NCBI GenBank assembly: GCA_009780235.1
Contig: WRAK01000002.1
Span: 1-64,000 of the forward strand
DNA: 64,000 nucleotides
Reading direction: 5' to 3'
Source: Oscillospiraceae bacterium
GTDB taxonomy: Bacteria > Bacillota > Clostridia > Oscillospirales > Oscillospiraceae
A model generated the notes under the pieces. That model searched no databases. It worked only from the letters and a program-made list of their open reading frames with translations, and was not told the DNA's origin. This document shows positions 16,951 to 26,283 of this stretch, one piece after another. A program made the translations under genes and the position numbers. Within the stretch, counting starts at the first letter, position 1. Each line of letters starts with the position of its first letter.

Positions 16951-17106
16951 CGCCCCGCAGGGGCGTCAAAAAAGCTTCCGCTCCCTGCCCTTGACCTGAA
17001 CCCCGCCGGGGGCCAGGGGGAATCCAAAAGGGGGACTGGTCCCCCTTTTGAATCGCGCGTGAGCGAAGCGAACTTAGATGTTTCCCGCAGGAAACATCGC
17101 GATTCT
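16951..17106. other. Spacer with three hairpins before tRNA-Lys
   Basis: It contains acgccccgcaggggcgt followed by caaaaaa, then aaaagggggactggtcccccttt, and gatgtttcccgcaggaaacatc. No gene is visible. The hairpins may separate tRNA transcripts, or they may be another palindromic repeat. Confidence 0.4.
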
Positions 17107-17182
17107 GACCCATTAGCTCAGTCGGTAGAGCATCTGACTTTTAATCAGGTTGTCCGGCGTTCGAGTCGCCGATGGGTCACCA
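17107..17182 (+). tRNA. tRNA-Lys (TTT)
   Basis: Acceptor stem gacccat/atgggtc, anticodon loop cttttaa giving TTT, encoded CCA. Last tRNA of the cluster. Confidence 0.95.
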
Positions 17183-17191
17183 AAGAAGAAT

Positions 17192-17220
17192 CCCGTACCT
17201 CGCAAGGGTACGGGGTTTTT
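17192..17220 (+). terminator. Terminator of the tRNA cluster
   Basis: cccgtacc pairs with ggtacggg, followed by gttttt, ten bases after tRNA-Lys. Confidence 0.8.
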
Positions 17221-17342
17221 AAAAATGACAGCGTGTTGTTTTGAAAATGATTTTGTTCTTCTCCTCCGCCGCAAGCGGGGGAGAAGAACCGAAGATGTTG
17301 CTTAAATGAACACGTTCTAAAAAATTGTGGGAGGAATTTTGT

Positions 17343-18338
17343 ATGACCAGAGAAGAGATGCTTCAACTGACCGGGTTCAAGCCGGTGGGTGAGGGCAAAG
17401 ACGAGACTGTACGGGGGCTGCTATTCGGGTTCCCGGCAGAGGCGGCCTTGCAGGAAAAGGTATTGCTCAAAACCTTAAACATTGTCTGTGCGGTCGATGC
17501 GCCGCCGGATTCCAAGCAGTTGAAAGCGGTGAAGAAACGCCTGAAAGAAGACGCGCGGACGAAGGACAAGGTGACAATCGCCAATGCGGTCCCGGGGTCT
17601 GAGGTGACGGGCAAGTTTTTCGTGGTTACGCTGACTTTTGTCAAGGACGATGCAGGTACTTGGTACGAACAGGCGATGGATGCGCTGGAAACTGCTCTGC
17701 GGGAAGAGGGCATAACGGCACCGACGGGCTGCGCCATCTGCGGGCAAAGCGGCAGCGACGCGCTGGCGCACTACGACGGACGGCTTGCGTTGGTACATAT
17801 GAGCTGTCTGCGGACGTGGAAAGATTCCCAACAAGAAGCTTTGGAGCTGAAGAAGCAGAACAGCGGGCATCTGCGCGGCGTGATTGGCGGTTTGATTGGC
17901 GGTATCGTGGGTGCGTTGCCGGCTTTGCTTGCGCTTAATTTTATGGACTATTTTGTCGGTGTATTGTTTGCCATTATTCCGATGGGTATTTATTTCGGTT
18001 GGAAGGTTTTGGGTGGTAAGCTGAGCAAAATTACGACTGTATTTACTATCATTTACACACTCTTGGTGGCTTTGACAGTTGAGATTATAGACACATGGTT
18101 GAGGCTCCGGGAGATCATTCCTACGTTTACCTTGATGCAGACAATTGAGTCCTATTTAGACATTGAATTCTTTACGGAATACCTGATGCGGTATACGCTG
18201 ATTGCCTTGGGTGCCAGCATATTTGGTATTTTCTGTGCTTGGAAGATGATTACAAGAACCGACAAACACGAGCACGCAGAAGTGCAAGCCGCGTTTGACG
18301 ATGCGACGCCCCTGAATGAGCTTACGAAGAGCAGATAG
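17343..18338 (+). CDS. Membrane protein of unknown function with a zinc-ribbon-like motif
   Basis: 331 residues; I do not recognise the family. The N-terminal half (1-130) is soluble. A CAICGQSGSD motif about 24 residues before a further Cys (HMSC) could bind zinc. Residues about 180-300 hold four hydrophobic segments; the first is glycine-rich (GVIGGLIGGIVGALPALLAL). The charged tail is cytoplasmic or surface-exposed. The start at 17343 has GGAGG upstream; six codons of open frame precede it without a start signal. A long hairpin follows the stop codon, so the gene is probably a single transcription unit. Confidence 0.75.
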   Translation: MTREEMLQLTGFKPVGEGKDETVRGLLFGFPAEAALQEKVLLKTLNIVCAVDAPPDSKQLKAVKKRLKEDARTKDKVTIANAVPGSEVTGKFFVVTLTFVKDDAGTWYEQAMDALETALREEGITAPTGCAICGQSGSDALAHYDGRLALVHMSCLRTWKDSQQEALELKKQNSGHLRGVIGGLIGGIVGALPALLALNFMDYFVGVLFAIIPMGIYFGWKVLGGKLSKITTVFTIIYTLLVALTVEIIDTWLRLREIIPTFTLMQTIESYLDIEFFTEYLMRYTLIALGASIFGIFCAWKMITRTDKHEHAEVQAAFDDATPLNELTKSR

Positions 18339-18345
18339 TGATATT

Positions 18346-18383
18346 GCAGCGAAGCCCCCGGTTTTTACCGGGGGCTTCGCTGC
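18346..18383 (+). terminator. Long perfect hairpin after the membrane protein gene
   Basis: gcagcgaagcccccggt pairs with accgggggcttcgctgc (17 bp, ttt loop). No T tail follows, so termination is likely but not certain. Confidence 0.55.
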
Positions 18384-18406
18384 GCAGAATAACAGGAGGA
18401 CGTTCG

Positions 18407-18484
18407 TGTAGGGGCGGTTATCAATCGGCCTCTACACAGGGCAAGACAAATTTGGCATGGCGGACGGCCAATGGCCGCCCCTAC
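18407..18484. repeat. Palindromic repeat (TGTAGGGGCGG family)
   Basis: Left end tgtaggggcggttatcaatc, right end ggccaatggccgcccctac. The arms have diverged, with a match mainly at the outer ends. Confidence 0.7.
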
Positions 18485-18514
18485 TTGTAGCAGCTCCTGC
18501 AATCATGCTATAAT
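18485..18514 (+). promoter_or_regulatory. Probable promoter abutting a repeat
   Basis: TTGTAG (18485-18490), 18-bp spacer and TATAAT (18509-18514), 34 bases before the next start codon. The -35 begins at the base after the repeat ends. Confidence 0.5.
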
Positions 18515-18548
18515 AGAATCATATAACACACCCAAAGGAGACACGCCG

Positions 18549-20180
18549 ATGAAACGAGGCAAGCGCACCATACTTACGATTCTACTTACCCTATTGGTAG
18601 GCTTGGGCTATTTCTACTTTGCCCTGCCCGCCATCAATTTACACGACCCGTCGTTTTACGGGTTCTTTTTCATCATGGCCGCCGTATATTGCGGTCTCAG
18701 TTTGTTTTTGGGCGGAGCGGGACTGAAAGATGCGAAGCCGCAGCAGATTGTGAAAGAGGTCAAGCGGGTGGCATTTATCCCGGCCATCGCTTGTTTGGCT
18801 CTGGTTGTGGTTTTTTTGGTGGGGTCGCTGATTTCTTCGCCTATCTTGCGGGCGCGGAGCTATGCGGCGATTTTCACCATGCAGCACAGCAACTTCGCCG
18901 AGGATGTGCGGGAGATTAGCTTCGACCAGATTCCCATGCTGGATGCCGTCAGCGCGGCGCGGTTGGGGAATCGAACCTTGGGGGAGCTTGCGGATGTCGT
19001 CTCCCAGTTTGAGGTGGCGGAGCACTACAGCCAGATTAACTTCCAAGGCCGCCCCGTGCGGGTTGCGCCTTTGGTCTACGGGGATTTGATTAAGTGGTTC
19101 AACAACACCGGAGACGGTCTGCCGGGCTACGTCATCGTGGACATGGTGACGCAGCAGGCGGAGGTGGTGCGCTTGGAGGAGGGGATGCGGTATTCCCCGA
19201 GCGAGTTCTTTTTCCGCAACCTGAATCGGCATTTGCGGTTTCGGTATCCGACTTTTATGTTTGATACGCCCGTGTTTGAACTGGCCGATGACGCGACGCC
19301 CTACTGGGTCGTGCCCCGCATTGTGCGGCGGGTCGGGCTGTTCGGCGGCGAGGATATACAGGGTGTGGTGTTGGTGAACGCCGTCACGGGGGCGAGCCGT
19401 TATTATGACGTCGAAGATATTCCGCTCTGGGTGGACAGAGTGTTCTCGGCCACGCTGATTACACAGCAATATGACTGGCTGGGGGCGTACTCGAACGGAT
19501 GGATTAACTCTTTCCTCGGCCAGCGGGACGTGACACGGACGACGGAGGGCTTTAACTACATCGTCATCGACGATGATGTGTACATGTACACCGGTATTAC
19601 CTCCGTGGGGACGGATGCGAGTATTGTCGGCATCTTGCTCGTCAACCAGCGGACACGGGAGGCGACATTTTATTCCGTAGCGGGTGCCGATGAAAAGGCG
19701 GGTATGGCGAGCGCGGAGGGCTTGGTGCAGGATTTGCGCTATACGGCGACGTTCCCGCTGCTGCTGAACATTGCCGACCAGCCGACGTATTTTATCGCGC
19801 TCAAGGACGCGATGGATATCGTGCGGCAGTATGCGATGGTGAACGTGGAGCAGTCGCAAATTGCCGTCAACGCCCCGACCGTGGAGGAGGCGGAGCGGCT
19901 GTATCGGGAGGCCTTGCTGCGCCATAACATCATCACCCACGAGGTGGCGATCGGTGCGTATGAGACGGGGTGGGTTGAAGAGATTCGCACGGTGGTCATC
20001 GAGGGCGATACCCACTTCTACATCCGCTTGCGGGGCGTGGAGATTTTCTATGTGATTACGGCGGCGCAGGACCCCTATGTGGTGCTCTTAAACGAGGGTG
20101 ACCGCGTGGAGATTTATCACGGCGGCGTATACGGCGACCTCGTGTTGGCGCATCGGATTGTAATACTAGTCTCCCGTTAA
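18549..20180 (+). CDS. Membrane-anchored protein of unknown function
   Basis: 543 residues with three hydrophobic segments at the N terminus (about 6-25, 35-57 and 75-100) and a large domain of about 440 residues, probably extracytoplasmic. The domain is rich in beta-strand patterns (YVIVDMVTQQAEVVRL, GIQGVVLVNAVTGASRYYDV-like repeats of 'convert to a value the protein carries'). I do not assign a family. The ATG at 18549 has AAAGGAG nine bases upstream; the open frame above it is translated repeat. The TAA stop lies in the end of the MITE-like element at 20177-20306. No neighbour suggests a pathway. Confidence 0.75.
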   Translation: MKRGKRTILTILLTLLVGLGYFYFALPAINLHDPSFYGFFFIMAAVYCGLSLFLGGAGLKDAKPQQIVKEVKRVAFIPAIACLALVVVFLVGSLISSPILRARSYAAIFTMQHSNFAEDVREISFDQIPMLDAVSAARLGNRTLGELADVVSQFEVAEHYSQINFQGRPVRVAPLVYGDLIKWFNNTGDGLPGYVIVDMVTQQAEVVRLEEGMRYSPSEFFFRNLNRHLRFRYPTFMFDTPVFELADDATPYWVVPRIVRRVGLFGGEDIQGVVLVNAVTGASRYYDVEDIPLWVDRVFSATLITQQYDWLGAYSNGWINSFLGQRDVTRTTEGFNYIVIDDDVYMYTGITSVGTDASIVGILLVNQRTREATFYSVAGADEKAGMASAEGLVQDLRYTATFPLLLNIADQPTYFIALKDAMDIVRQYAMVNVEQSQIAVNAPTVEEAERLYREALLRHNIITHEVAIGAYETGWVEEIRTVVIEGDTHFYIRLRGVEIFYVITAAQDPYVVLLNEGDRVEIYHGGVYGDLVLAHRIVILVSR

Positions 20181-20306
20181 AAGCGTTGCAAGATTTGCGA
20201 GGATAGTTTTCGCAATTCGAGGATGACGACGCAGGCGGGCTTTCGCCCGCCAAGGAGGAAGACGAAGAAATGCGGAAAATAGACCGCAAAGATGCAAGGC
20301 TTTTAA
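20177..20306. mobile_element. Second MITE-like element, same core as 12666-12827
   Basis: 130 bp with imperfect 14-bp ends (ttaaaagcgttgca / tgcaaggcttttaa, one mismatch). The core blocks gcgaggatagttttcgca, aggatgacgacgcaggcggg, cccgccaaggagg and atgcggaaaatagaccgc match the interior of the other element, with changes concentrated in the loop. It carries a GGAGG and an ATG of its own (20270) and includes the stop codon of the preceding gene. Confidence 0.75.
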
Positions 20307-20326
20307 TGGGAGGCTGGTATCAGACG

Positions 20327-21256
20327 ATGATTTTAGAGCACAGAGTGACGGCAGAAGAGGACGGGGCGGCTTTGCTCCACGTTTTGCGGCGGGGCATGGG
20401 TCTCTCCGCGGCGGCTGTGCGGGCATTGAAAGCGCACGGCGGCCTGCATGTGGACGGTGCGGTGCAGTTTACAAACTATCTTGTGAAAGCGGGTGCGTTG
20501 GTCACGGCGGACGTGACCCGCGCCGAGCGGGACGGGGACAACGTGCCTGAGATTGGGCCGCTGGAAGTCTTGTGGGAGGACGAGGGGCTAATTGCCGTGA
20601 ACAAGCCGCCGGGGCTGATTGTCCACCCCTCCCGTGCGAAGAATGACGGGACGCTGGCGAATTTTGTGGCGGGTTATCTGCAAGCCGGCGGTCAGCGGCC
20701 GATTTGCCATGTGGTGAACCGCTTGGACAGAGACACGAGCGGCGTGGTGCTCTTTGCCAAAAATGCCCATATGAAAGCGAGAGCCACAGGCGCGCTTCGT
20801 ACGGGGAAGAAGCGGTATACGGCTCTGGTGACGGGTGTGCTAGACCCGCCTGACGGCGTTATCGACCTGCCCATTCGCAGATTTCAGGCCAAGGATATGC
20901 GCCGCATCGTGGCTGAGGACGGCAAACAGGCCGCGACCCGCTACCGCACGGTGGCGGTCGGTGCGCTCGCGGGGCAGGTGTGCAGCGTATTGGAGCTGAC
21001 CTTGGAGACGGGGCGGACGCATCAGATTCGGGTGCATTGTTTGGAGGTGGGTGTGCCGCTGATCGGCGACCCCTTGTACCGCACGGAATGGTCGGCCGCT
21101 CTTTCGGCGGATTTGGGCGTGGGACGGCAACTTTTGCACAGCCATTATCTGGCATTCCGCCATCCCGTGTCGGGGGAGCCGGTCACGATTGACGCGCCGA
21201 TTCGGGACGAGGTGTTTTGGGCGTTGTTGGAAAAACTGGAAGAAAAGACGCTGTAA
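20327..21256 (+). CDS. RluD-type 23S rRNA/tRNA pseudouridine synthase
   Basis: 309 residues. An S4-like RNA-binding domain (about 1-75) precedes the RluA/RluD catalytic domain. NRLDRDTSG (131-139) holds the catalytic Asp134. Later family motifs include LTLETGRTHQIRVH and PLIGDPLYR. I chose the ATG at 20327, where the conserved sequence begins (ILEHRVTAEEDG). GGGAGG lies 13 bases upstream, a little far. An ATG inside the MITE-like element (20270) has a better-placed GGAGG and would add 19 residues. Which RNA position it modifies cannot be told. Confidence 0.9.
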   Translation: MILEHRVTAEEDGAALLHVLRRGMGLSAAAVRALKAHGGLHVDGAVQFTNYLVKAGALVTADVTRAERDGDNVPEIGPLEVLWEDEGLIAVNKPPGLIVHPSRAKNDGTLANFVAGYLQAGGQRPICHVVNRLDRDTSGVVLFAKNAHMKARATGALRTGKKRYTALVTGVLDPPDGVIDLPIRRFQAKDMRRIVAEDGKQAATRYRTVAVGALAGQVCSVLELTLETGRTHQIRVHCLEVGVPLIGDPLYRTEWSAALSADLGVGRQLLHSHYLAFRHPVSGEPVTIDAPIRDEVFWALLEKLEEKTL

Positions 21257-21276
21257 TCGGTTGATTACAGCGTCTT
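21245..21276. terminator. Terminator after the pseudouridine synthase gene
   Basis: aagacgctgtaatc pairs perfectly with gattacagcgtctt around ggtt, followed by gttta. It includes the stop codon. The convergent glycosyltransferase gene ends at 21297, so it may serve both strands. Confidence 0.7.
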
Positions 21277-21296
21277 GTTTATATGTGCTTCTTACG

Positions 21297-22895
21297 CTAA
21301 AACTCCGGCCCTACACGGATGAACAACATGCCGTCCGCGATCATCATTGACCCGTCGGCGGGGAATATGGTGAGTTCGGAGAGGGCCTCATAGTGCTCGC
21401 TGCGAATTGTATCGTCTCGCAGGAATTGTAAATTGATGTCTTCGCCGAGGAAAATTTCGAAGAATTGGCGGTAGGAATGCCAGTTAATCAGCCCGTTTGT
21501 GGTGGGGAATCCGAACATGGGGCTATGTTCGTGCAATTGGGAGATGACGGCATCGCTCCCGGCAGAATGGCGGCCGACGAGGACAACGGGCATATTGTCT
21601 TCATATCCGGGGAAGGCGCGGACACGTTGTACAAGCGTGGAGGAGACATGAGTCGTCTGGCGGATTGCCAAATCTGTCTGCAGGTAGTTCCCGTTCAGCA
21701 CCACGAAATAATTGTAGGGGACAAACACGAGCACGGCCAAGGACACCCAGCAGACGAAGATGCCGATGTATTTCTTGACGGATGATTTCATGTCTTGCAG
21801 GGACAAATCCAAGCGGTCTGACAGGGCGGCCATGAGTACGAACACAAGGGCAAGCGCGTAGAGCAGCATGAGATATACAAAGTGTGCGCCCATGATATAA
21901 ATCGCATTGACCGCCGCCGGGAAGAGTGCGACCAGCACAGCGAGCAGAATCAGGTGCGGGATGCTGCGTTTATTTGGCCGCTTATTTATGACAAGCAGGA
22001 CGATTATCAGCGGAATGAGAATCAGCGGCAGAATAAACGGGAGCCGTGTGGAGAGGAAGCCGTAGGAATGCTGTGTGAAGAATCCAAAAAATTCTTGGTA
22101 TGCAAGTTCAATCAATCTCGGATATCGGTAGAGCGGCAGTTGGCCCATTTGGTCTATGCCCTGATACCCAGAGAGTGTAACGCCCCTTGTCGTGAGCATA
22201 TATTGCAACACGGAAAAATATACCGCCAGCCCCAAGACGAGGCAGGAAACATATTTGAGGCCCCGCAGCAGAAGCGTTTTGATACTTTCCTGTTTGCTCA
22301 AGATGTCGAGAATCAGCATCATCACAAACAGCCCGGCCGCTAGTGTGATATAGGTTTGCACAATAGCAAGCGACAGAGCCAAAGAGAATGCGCCGAAAAT
22401 AAATCCGAAGCGGAATTTTTTACATAAAAGCACAGCGAAACACGCGAGGAGGACGCTCAAAAAGACAGAGTCCGCCACTTGGATATACGCAAACACAACG
22501 CCCGCCGCAGGGAAGGTGACCAGAATCAGCCCGACCAAAACGGAGTAGAGGGGACGCTTTACCTCCAGACACGCCACGACAATAGCGGCTGTGAGTGAGA
22601 GGTAAAACACGGACAAAAAGCCGATGACCCACGGCACGGGGATGGCACCGCTGAGTGCGATTGCAACTCCTTGGAACCATCTTCCGCTCGTCAGCGTATG
22701 GGGGGTGTTCCCCGCCGCCATTTGCCGGAAGTAGGACATGCCGTCGTGGTTGAGCAGGAAATTGGCGAACAGATACCCGTGCACCAACACACCGGCGATG
22801 AAGGTGGCGCAAAAGGTGATTTTGACGTTCTTCGGAATGCGCCGCCGGAGGTCGCCTAAGACCTTGCTCGGCGGGGAATTGATGTACTCTCGCAT
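21297..22895 (-). CDS. GtrII-type membrane glucosyltransferase (GT-C)
   Basis: 532-residue polytopic protein with about eleven membrane segments. The first extracytoplasmic loop contains NHDGMSYFRQ, the acidic loop motif of the GtrII/GT-C transferase family. Such enzymes move a sugar from a polyprenyl-phosphate carrier to a surface acceptor on the outer face of the membrane. The ATG at 22895 has GAGG upstream and lies eight bases after the stop codon of the preceding acyltransferase gene. It is the last gene of the nine-gene minus-strand sugar operon and probably performs the final transfer. The acceptor is unknown. Confidence 0.8.
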   Translation of the reverse strand: MREYINSPPSKVLGDLRRRIPKNVKITFCATFIAGVLVHGYLFANFLLNHDGMSYFRQMAAGNTPHTLTSGRWFQGVAIALSGAIPVPWVIGFLSVFYLSLTAAIVVACLEVKRPLYSVLVGLILVTFPAAGVVFAYIQVADSVFLSVLLACFAVLLCKKFRFGFIFGAFSLALSLAIVQTYITLAAGLFVMMLILDILSKQESIKTLLLRGLKYVSCLVLGLAVYFSVLQYMLTTRGVTLSGYQGIDQMGQLPLYRYPRLIELAYQEFFGFFTQHSYGFLSTRLPFILPLILIPLIIVLLVINKRPNKRSIPHLILLAVLVALFPAAVNAIYIMGAHFVYLMLLYALALVFVLMAALSDRLDLSLQDMKSSVKKYIGIFVCWVSLAVLVFVPYNYFVVLNGNYLQTDLAIRQTTHVSSTLVQRVRAFPGYEDNMPVVLVGRHSAGSDAVISQLHEHSPMFGFPTTNGLINWHSYRQFFEIFLGEDINLQFLRDDTIRSEHYEALSELTIFPADGSMMIADGMLFIRVGPEF

Positions 22896-22903
22896 AAAAC
22901 GCC

Positions 22904-23425
22904 TCAACTCTCGCAGGCTTCGCAGACTGTCATCGGTCCTGCCGCGCGCATGCCGCAGCGGCAGACATAACCGATTTGTCTTGCGGGGTTCCCCACCACC
23001 AAAGCGTGCGAGGGAACGTCTTTCGTCACCACGGAACCGGCGCCGACCATCGCATAGGCCCCGATGGTCACACCGCAGACGATGGTAGCGTTTGCGCCGA
23101 CAGAGGCACCTTTTTTTACCAGCGTCCCCGTAATCCTCCAGTTGGCATTTGTCGCACGGGGGAACATATCGTTGGTGAAAGTCATGGACGGGCCGAGAAA
23201 CACGTCATCCTCGACGGTTACGCCGTTGTAGACGTTGACGTTATTTTGCACCTTCACATTGTCACCGATTATGACGCCGGTATCGATGTATACATTTTTG
23301 CTGACAATGCAGTTCGCACCGATTGTCGCGCCCTCCCGCACTTGCGCGAGGTTCCATATTTTGGTGTTTTCCCCGATGTCCGCCTGCGGGCTGACATCAG
23401 CCGTTGCGTGTATGAACGTTCCCAT
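22904..23425 (-). CDS. Hexapeptide-repeat N-acyltransferase (WlbB/WbpD-like)
   Basis: 173 residues. It shows left-handed beta-helix hexapeptide repeats from about residue 8 to 145 ([40 protein letters not shown]) and the family ending [11 protein letters not shown]. Relatives acetylate the amino group of UDP-linked 3-amino-sugars with acetyl-CoA. A small Cys-rich tail (CRCG and CEAC) could bind zinc. The ATG at 23425 has GAGGAAG upstream. The aminotransferase gene ends six bases before it, which fits amination followed by N-acetylation. Confidence 0.85.
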   Translation of the reverse strand: MGTFIHATADVSPQADIGENTKIWNLAQVREGATIGANCIVSKNVYIDTGVIIGDNVKVQNNVNVYNGVTVEDDVFLGPSMTFTNDMFPRATNANWRITGTLVKKGASVGANATIVCGVTIGAYAMVGAGSVVTKDVPSHALVVGNPARQIGYVCRCGMRAAGPMTVCEACES

Positions 23426-23430
23426 AATCT

Positions 23431-24624
23431 TTACTTCCTCTCAAAATCTCGGATGGCCCGGATCACCGCTTCGACCTCTTCGTCCGTCATCTCCGGGAAG
23501 ATGGGCAGGCAGACGGTCTCTTTGGTGAGCATTTCGGCCACGGGCAAATCACCCTCTTTGTAGCCCAAGCCCTCGAATGCTTTTTGTAAGTGGAGCGGGA
23601 CGGGGTAAAACGCGCCGGAGCCTATGCCGCGCTCCGCCAAGAACGCGCCCAGTTCTTCTTTTTGCCCGGTGCGGACGGCGTATTGGTGGTAGCAGCTCTC
23701 CCCGTAGGCGGAGGGGGCGGGGACGGTGACGACATCGCTTAGTCCCGCATCGTAGCGGGCGGCAATGTTTGCTCTTTTGGCGTTGTAGTTGTCTATGTGC
23801 TTCAGCTTCAGGCTCAAAATGGCGGCCTGTACGGCGTCTAAACGGGAGTTGTAGGCGACGAGGTAGTTGAAATACTTGTAGGGGTTATACAACGCGTCTG
23901 CGCCAATGGCAGCACCTTCGGCGAACTCGTCCCGTACGCCGTAGAGGAGTTCTCTGGCCTTTGCACCTGTTTTGGCCATGCCGTGTTCACGGAAGGCGCG
24001 GGCGATGGTGGCGAAGTCGTCGTCATTGGTCGTAATCATGCCCGCGTCGCCGAATGCGCCGAGGTTTTTGGTCGGGTAGAAGGAAAAGGTGACGAGGTTG
24101 TCCGACGCGCCGATTTTTTTACCCTTGTAGACACTGCCGATGGCCTGTGCGGCGTCTTCGACCACTTTCAGGCCGTGCTTTTTGGCGATTTCGTTAATCG
24201 GATCCATATCGCAGGGCCAGCCGAAGATATGTACGGGCAGGATGGCCTTGGTTTTCTCCGTGATGCAGGCTTCAACGGCGGCGGGGTCGAGGTTGAAATC
24301 CGATTCCCGTACGTCCGCAAAGACGGGGACGGCACCGATGGCCGCAATGGCCTCTGCTGTTGCGAAGAAGGTAAAGGGTGTGGTGATGACCTCATCACCC
24401 GCATCGACGCCGCAGGCGCGCAGGGCGAGCATGAGGGCATCCGTCCCGTTGGCACAGCCGATGACGTGTTTCACGCCGAGGTGGGCCGCCATTTCCTCCT
24501 CGAAGGCGGTCACATACTTGCCGCCGATGTAGGCTCCGCTGCGCAAAACCTCGATGACCTTAGGTTCCAGCTCTGCCTGCAGTTCCGCGTACTGCCGTTT
24601 TAAGTCTAAGAATGGTACGTTCAT
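23431..24624 (-). CDS. DegT/DnrJ/EryC1 sugar aminotransferase (first copy)
   Basis: 397-residue PLP-dependent aminotransferase that turns a keto-sugar nucleotide into an amino-sugar nucleotide. The N terminus [13 protein letters not shown] is typical. The PLP-lysine lies in [23 protein letters not shown] matches the conserved Asp/Gln region. The ATG at 24624 has GAGAGGGAG upstream. Its closest functional relatives by pattern are the 3-keto-sugar aminotransferases (WlbC/FdtB-like). It is followed directly by the WlbB-like acyltransferase. Confidence 0.9.
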   Translation of the reverse strand: MNVPFLDLKRQYAELQAELEPKVIEVLRSGAYIGGKYVTAFEEEMAAHLGVKHVIGCANGTDALMLALRACGVDAGDEVITTPFTFFATAEAIAAIGAVPVFADVRESDFNLDPAAVEACITEKTKAILPVHIFGWPCDMDPINEIAKKHGLKVVEDAAQAIGSVYKGKKIGASDNLVTFSFYPTKNLGAFGDAGMITTNDDDFATIARAFREHGMAKTGAKARELLYGVRDEFAEGAAIGADALYNPYKYFNYLVAYNSRLDAVQAAILSLKLKHIDNYNAKRANIAARYDAGLSDVVTVPAPSAYGESCYHQYAVRTGQKEELGAFLAERGIGSGAFYPVPLHLQKAFEGLGYKEGDLPVAEMLTKETVCLPIFPEMTDEEVEAVIRAIRDFERK

Positions 24625-24649
24625 ATCTCCCTCTCCTTTATGAGTTAAT

Positions 24650-24991
24650 TTATAAACTTATCGTAAAAATAATCACGCCAAGCACAATGATACAGTTTCC
24701 GATGACACGTCTGCGGGTGATTTTTTCTTTCAGGAACATCCTGCTGAAGAGCATAATCAGCAGATAGGCCAGCGATTCGATGACCGCGCCGTATCTGTAA
24801 TACATGCCCGTGAAAGCGTAGATGGTGAGCAGCATACAGATGAAGATGATGCCGTAGGAGGCGATTACTTTCAGGTTCAGGTAGTCGAAGATGAAATGCT
24901 TTTTCTTCTCGCCGCTACTTTTTTTGAGCAAAATCTGCGCCAGGCAGGAGAGCACAACCGCTGCGAAGGCGACCAACATATACTTAATCAT
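24650..24991 (-). CDS. Small EamA/SMR-like membrane protein, subunit B
   Basis: 113 residues with four predicted membrane helices. The ending FSRMFLKEKITRRRVIGNCIIVLGVIIF is characteristic of half-size EamA/SMR transporters such as ArnE/ArnF. The ATG at 24991 has GAGAGG upstream and lies one base after the stop codon of a second protein of the same type. The adjacent polyprenyl-phosphate glycosyltransferase suggests the two form a flippase for a lipid-linked sugar. Confidence 0.8.
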   Translation of the reverse strand: MIKYMLVAFAAVVLSCLAQILLKKSSGEKKKHFIFDYLNLKVIASYGIIFICMLLTIYAFTGMYYRYGAVIESLAYLLIMLFSRMFLKEKITRRRVIGNCIIVLGVIIFTISL

Positions 24992-24992
24992 G

Positions 24993-25337
24993 CTACACCT
25001 CTCCCGTCGATACGATATAGATGCCCGCCACAATTATGAGAGAGCCGATGATGTTGAACATCGTAATCTCCTCTTGGAAAAAAACAATCGCCCAAATCAG
25101 GCTCAAGATTACCACAACACCACGATAGGCCATGGCAGCGACGAGGTCAAACTTCTTCAGCACTTGTTGCCAGATGATGGCATACAGGCCCAGCAGAAAA
25201 ACCTGAAGTCCTACGAATAGAAAGAACCGCATAGTGAGACCGCCGCTCATGGCGGCCATCTTTCCGACTACGCCGACAAAAGAGAAGAGGAAAAACGCCC
25301 CCAAGAGTTGGAAATACCGATTTTTGAGCAAACGCAT
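24993..25337 (-). CDS. Small EamA/SMR-like membrane protein, subunit A
   Basis: 114 residues and four membrane helices. The signature VVILSLIWAIVFFQEEITMFNIIG-like C-terminal half (conserved FxEE before helix 4) is that of half-size EamA/SMR proteins. The ATG follows the stop codon of the glycosyltransferase gene with no gap, so translation is probably coupled. Together with the next gene it resembles the ArnE/ArnF pair that flips undecaprenyl-phosphate-aminoarabinose. Confidence 0.8.
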   Translation of the reverse strand: MRLLKNRYFQLLGAFFLFSFVGVVGKMAAMSGGLTMRFFLFVGLQVFLLGLYAIIWQQVLKKFDLVAAMAYRGVVVILSLIWAIVFFQEEITMFNIIGSLIIVAGIYIVSTGEV

Positions 25338-26267
25338 CTATTTAATCCCTTTCACCTCGGATATGAGAAACACAGGCCGATTTCGCGCGGCGTCGAATGT
25401 GCGCCATAAGTATTCCGCGACGATGCCGAGCGAGATGTTGGTAATCCCGAAGCCGATTGCCAGCAGTGAGGCCAGCGTCGCAAATCCGGCCGCAGCACCG
25501 GGGTTTAGTATGCGGTTTACGATTGTGAACACGCCGAATCCGACCCCGGCGAGGAACATCAGGATGCCCATGATGCTTACGAAGCGAATCGGCACGAAGG
25601 AAAAGGCAACGAAAGAGTCGATGAACAGCTTCATCTTCTTGCCGAGCGTCCATTTGGACACGCCGCCGACGCGGTTTTTGTAATCCATTTTGATGGTGAC
25701 ACTTTTGAAGCCGGCAGCTATGATTTGCAGCATCAGGGAGGAATTTGACTCGATATTGTTGTTGAGATAATCCCTGATTTTGCGGTTGAACATGATGTTA
25801 TTCACGCCGCCCGCGCCGTAGTTTTTCACGGCCCAACGCCGCATCATGGCGGAGTAGAGCAGGGAGCAGGCGCGGTTAACGGGGTTCACTTTGACGCGCT
25901 TTTTTTCCACATATACCGCGTCGAGACCGTTTTTGATGGTGTCGTACATGAGGGTGACCATTTCGTCCGGCTCCTGCAAATCGGCACCGACGTAGGTGAT
26001 GTAATCGCCCTCTGCATGGAAAATCCCGGCTCTGATTGCCGCGTGGGAGCCGTGGTTTTTGGAGAGGGTGACGAGTTTGACCGCTTTGCAGTGCATGAAG
26101 TCGTAAGCGGCGATGACATCGTCCGTGTTGTCGGTGGAGCCGTCGTCTACGAAGATGACCTCTACGCCGAAGGGCTTGTCCTTGGCGTATTGATTGATGA
26201 AGTCGCAGTATTGCGTGATGCAGTCCGCTTCGTTTAGAAAGGGGACTATGACGGAGACTGTATCCAT
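25338..26267 (-). CDS. Polyprenyl-phosphate glycosyltransferase (GtrB/DPM1-like, GT2)
   Basis: 309 residues. The N-terminal GT2 domain shows VSVIVPFLNE, the nucleotide-binding VIFVDDGSTDNT, and YVGADLQEPDE with the metal-binding DXD-like Asp. Two C-terminal membrane helices (about 230-255 and 262-290) anchor it, as in GtrB and DPM-type enzymes. It transfers a sugar from a nucleotide donor to polyprenyl phosphate on the cytoplasmic face. The ATG at 26267 has GAGGAGG upstream. It is followed without a gap by two flippase-like genes. Confidence 0.9.
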   Translation of the reverse strand: MDTVSVIVPFLNEADCITQYCDFINQYAKDKPFGVEVIFVDDGSTDNTDDVIAAYDFMHCKAVKLVTLSKNHGSHAAIRAGIFHAEGDYITYVGADLQEPDEMVTLMYDTIKNGLDAVYVEKKRVKVNPVNRACSLLYSAMMRRWAVKNYGAGGVNNIMFNRKIRDYLNNNIESNSSLMLQIIAAGFKSVTIKMDYKNRVGGVSKWTLGKKMKLFIDSFVAFSFVPIRFVSIMGILMFLAGVGFGVFTIVNRILNPGAAAGFATLASLLAIGFGITNISLGIVAEYLWRTFDAARNRPVFLISEVKGIK

Positions 26268-26283
26268 TGGGTTGTCCTCCTCA

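Noticed and set aside
16951..17106. A further tRNA gene between tRNA-Gln and tRNA-Lys
   Set aside because: No T-arm or anticodon arm can be built; only simple hairpins are present.
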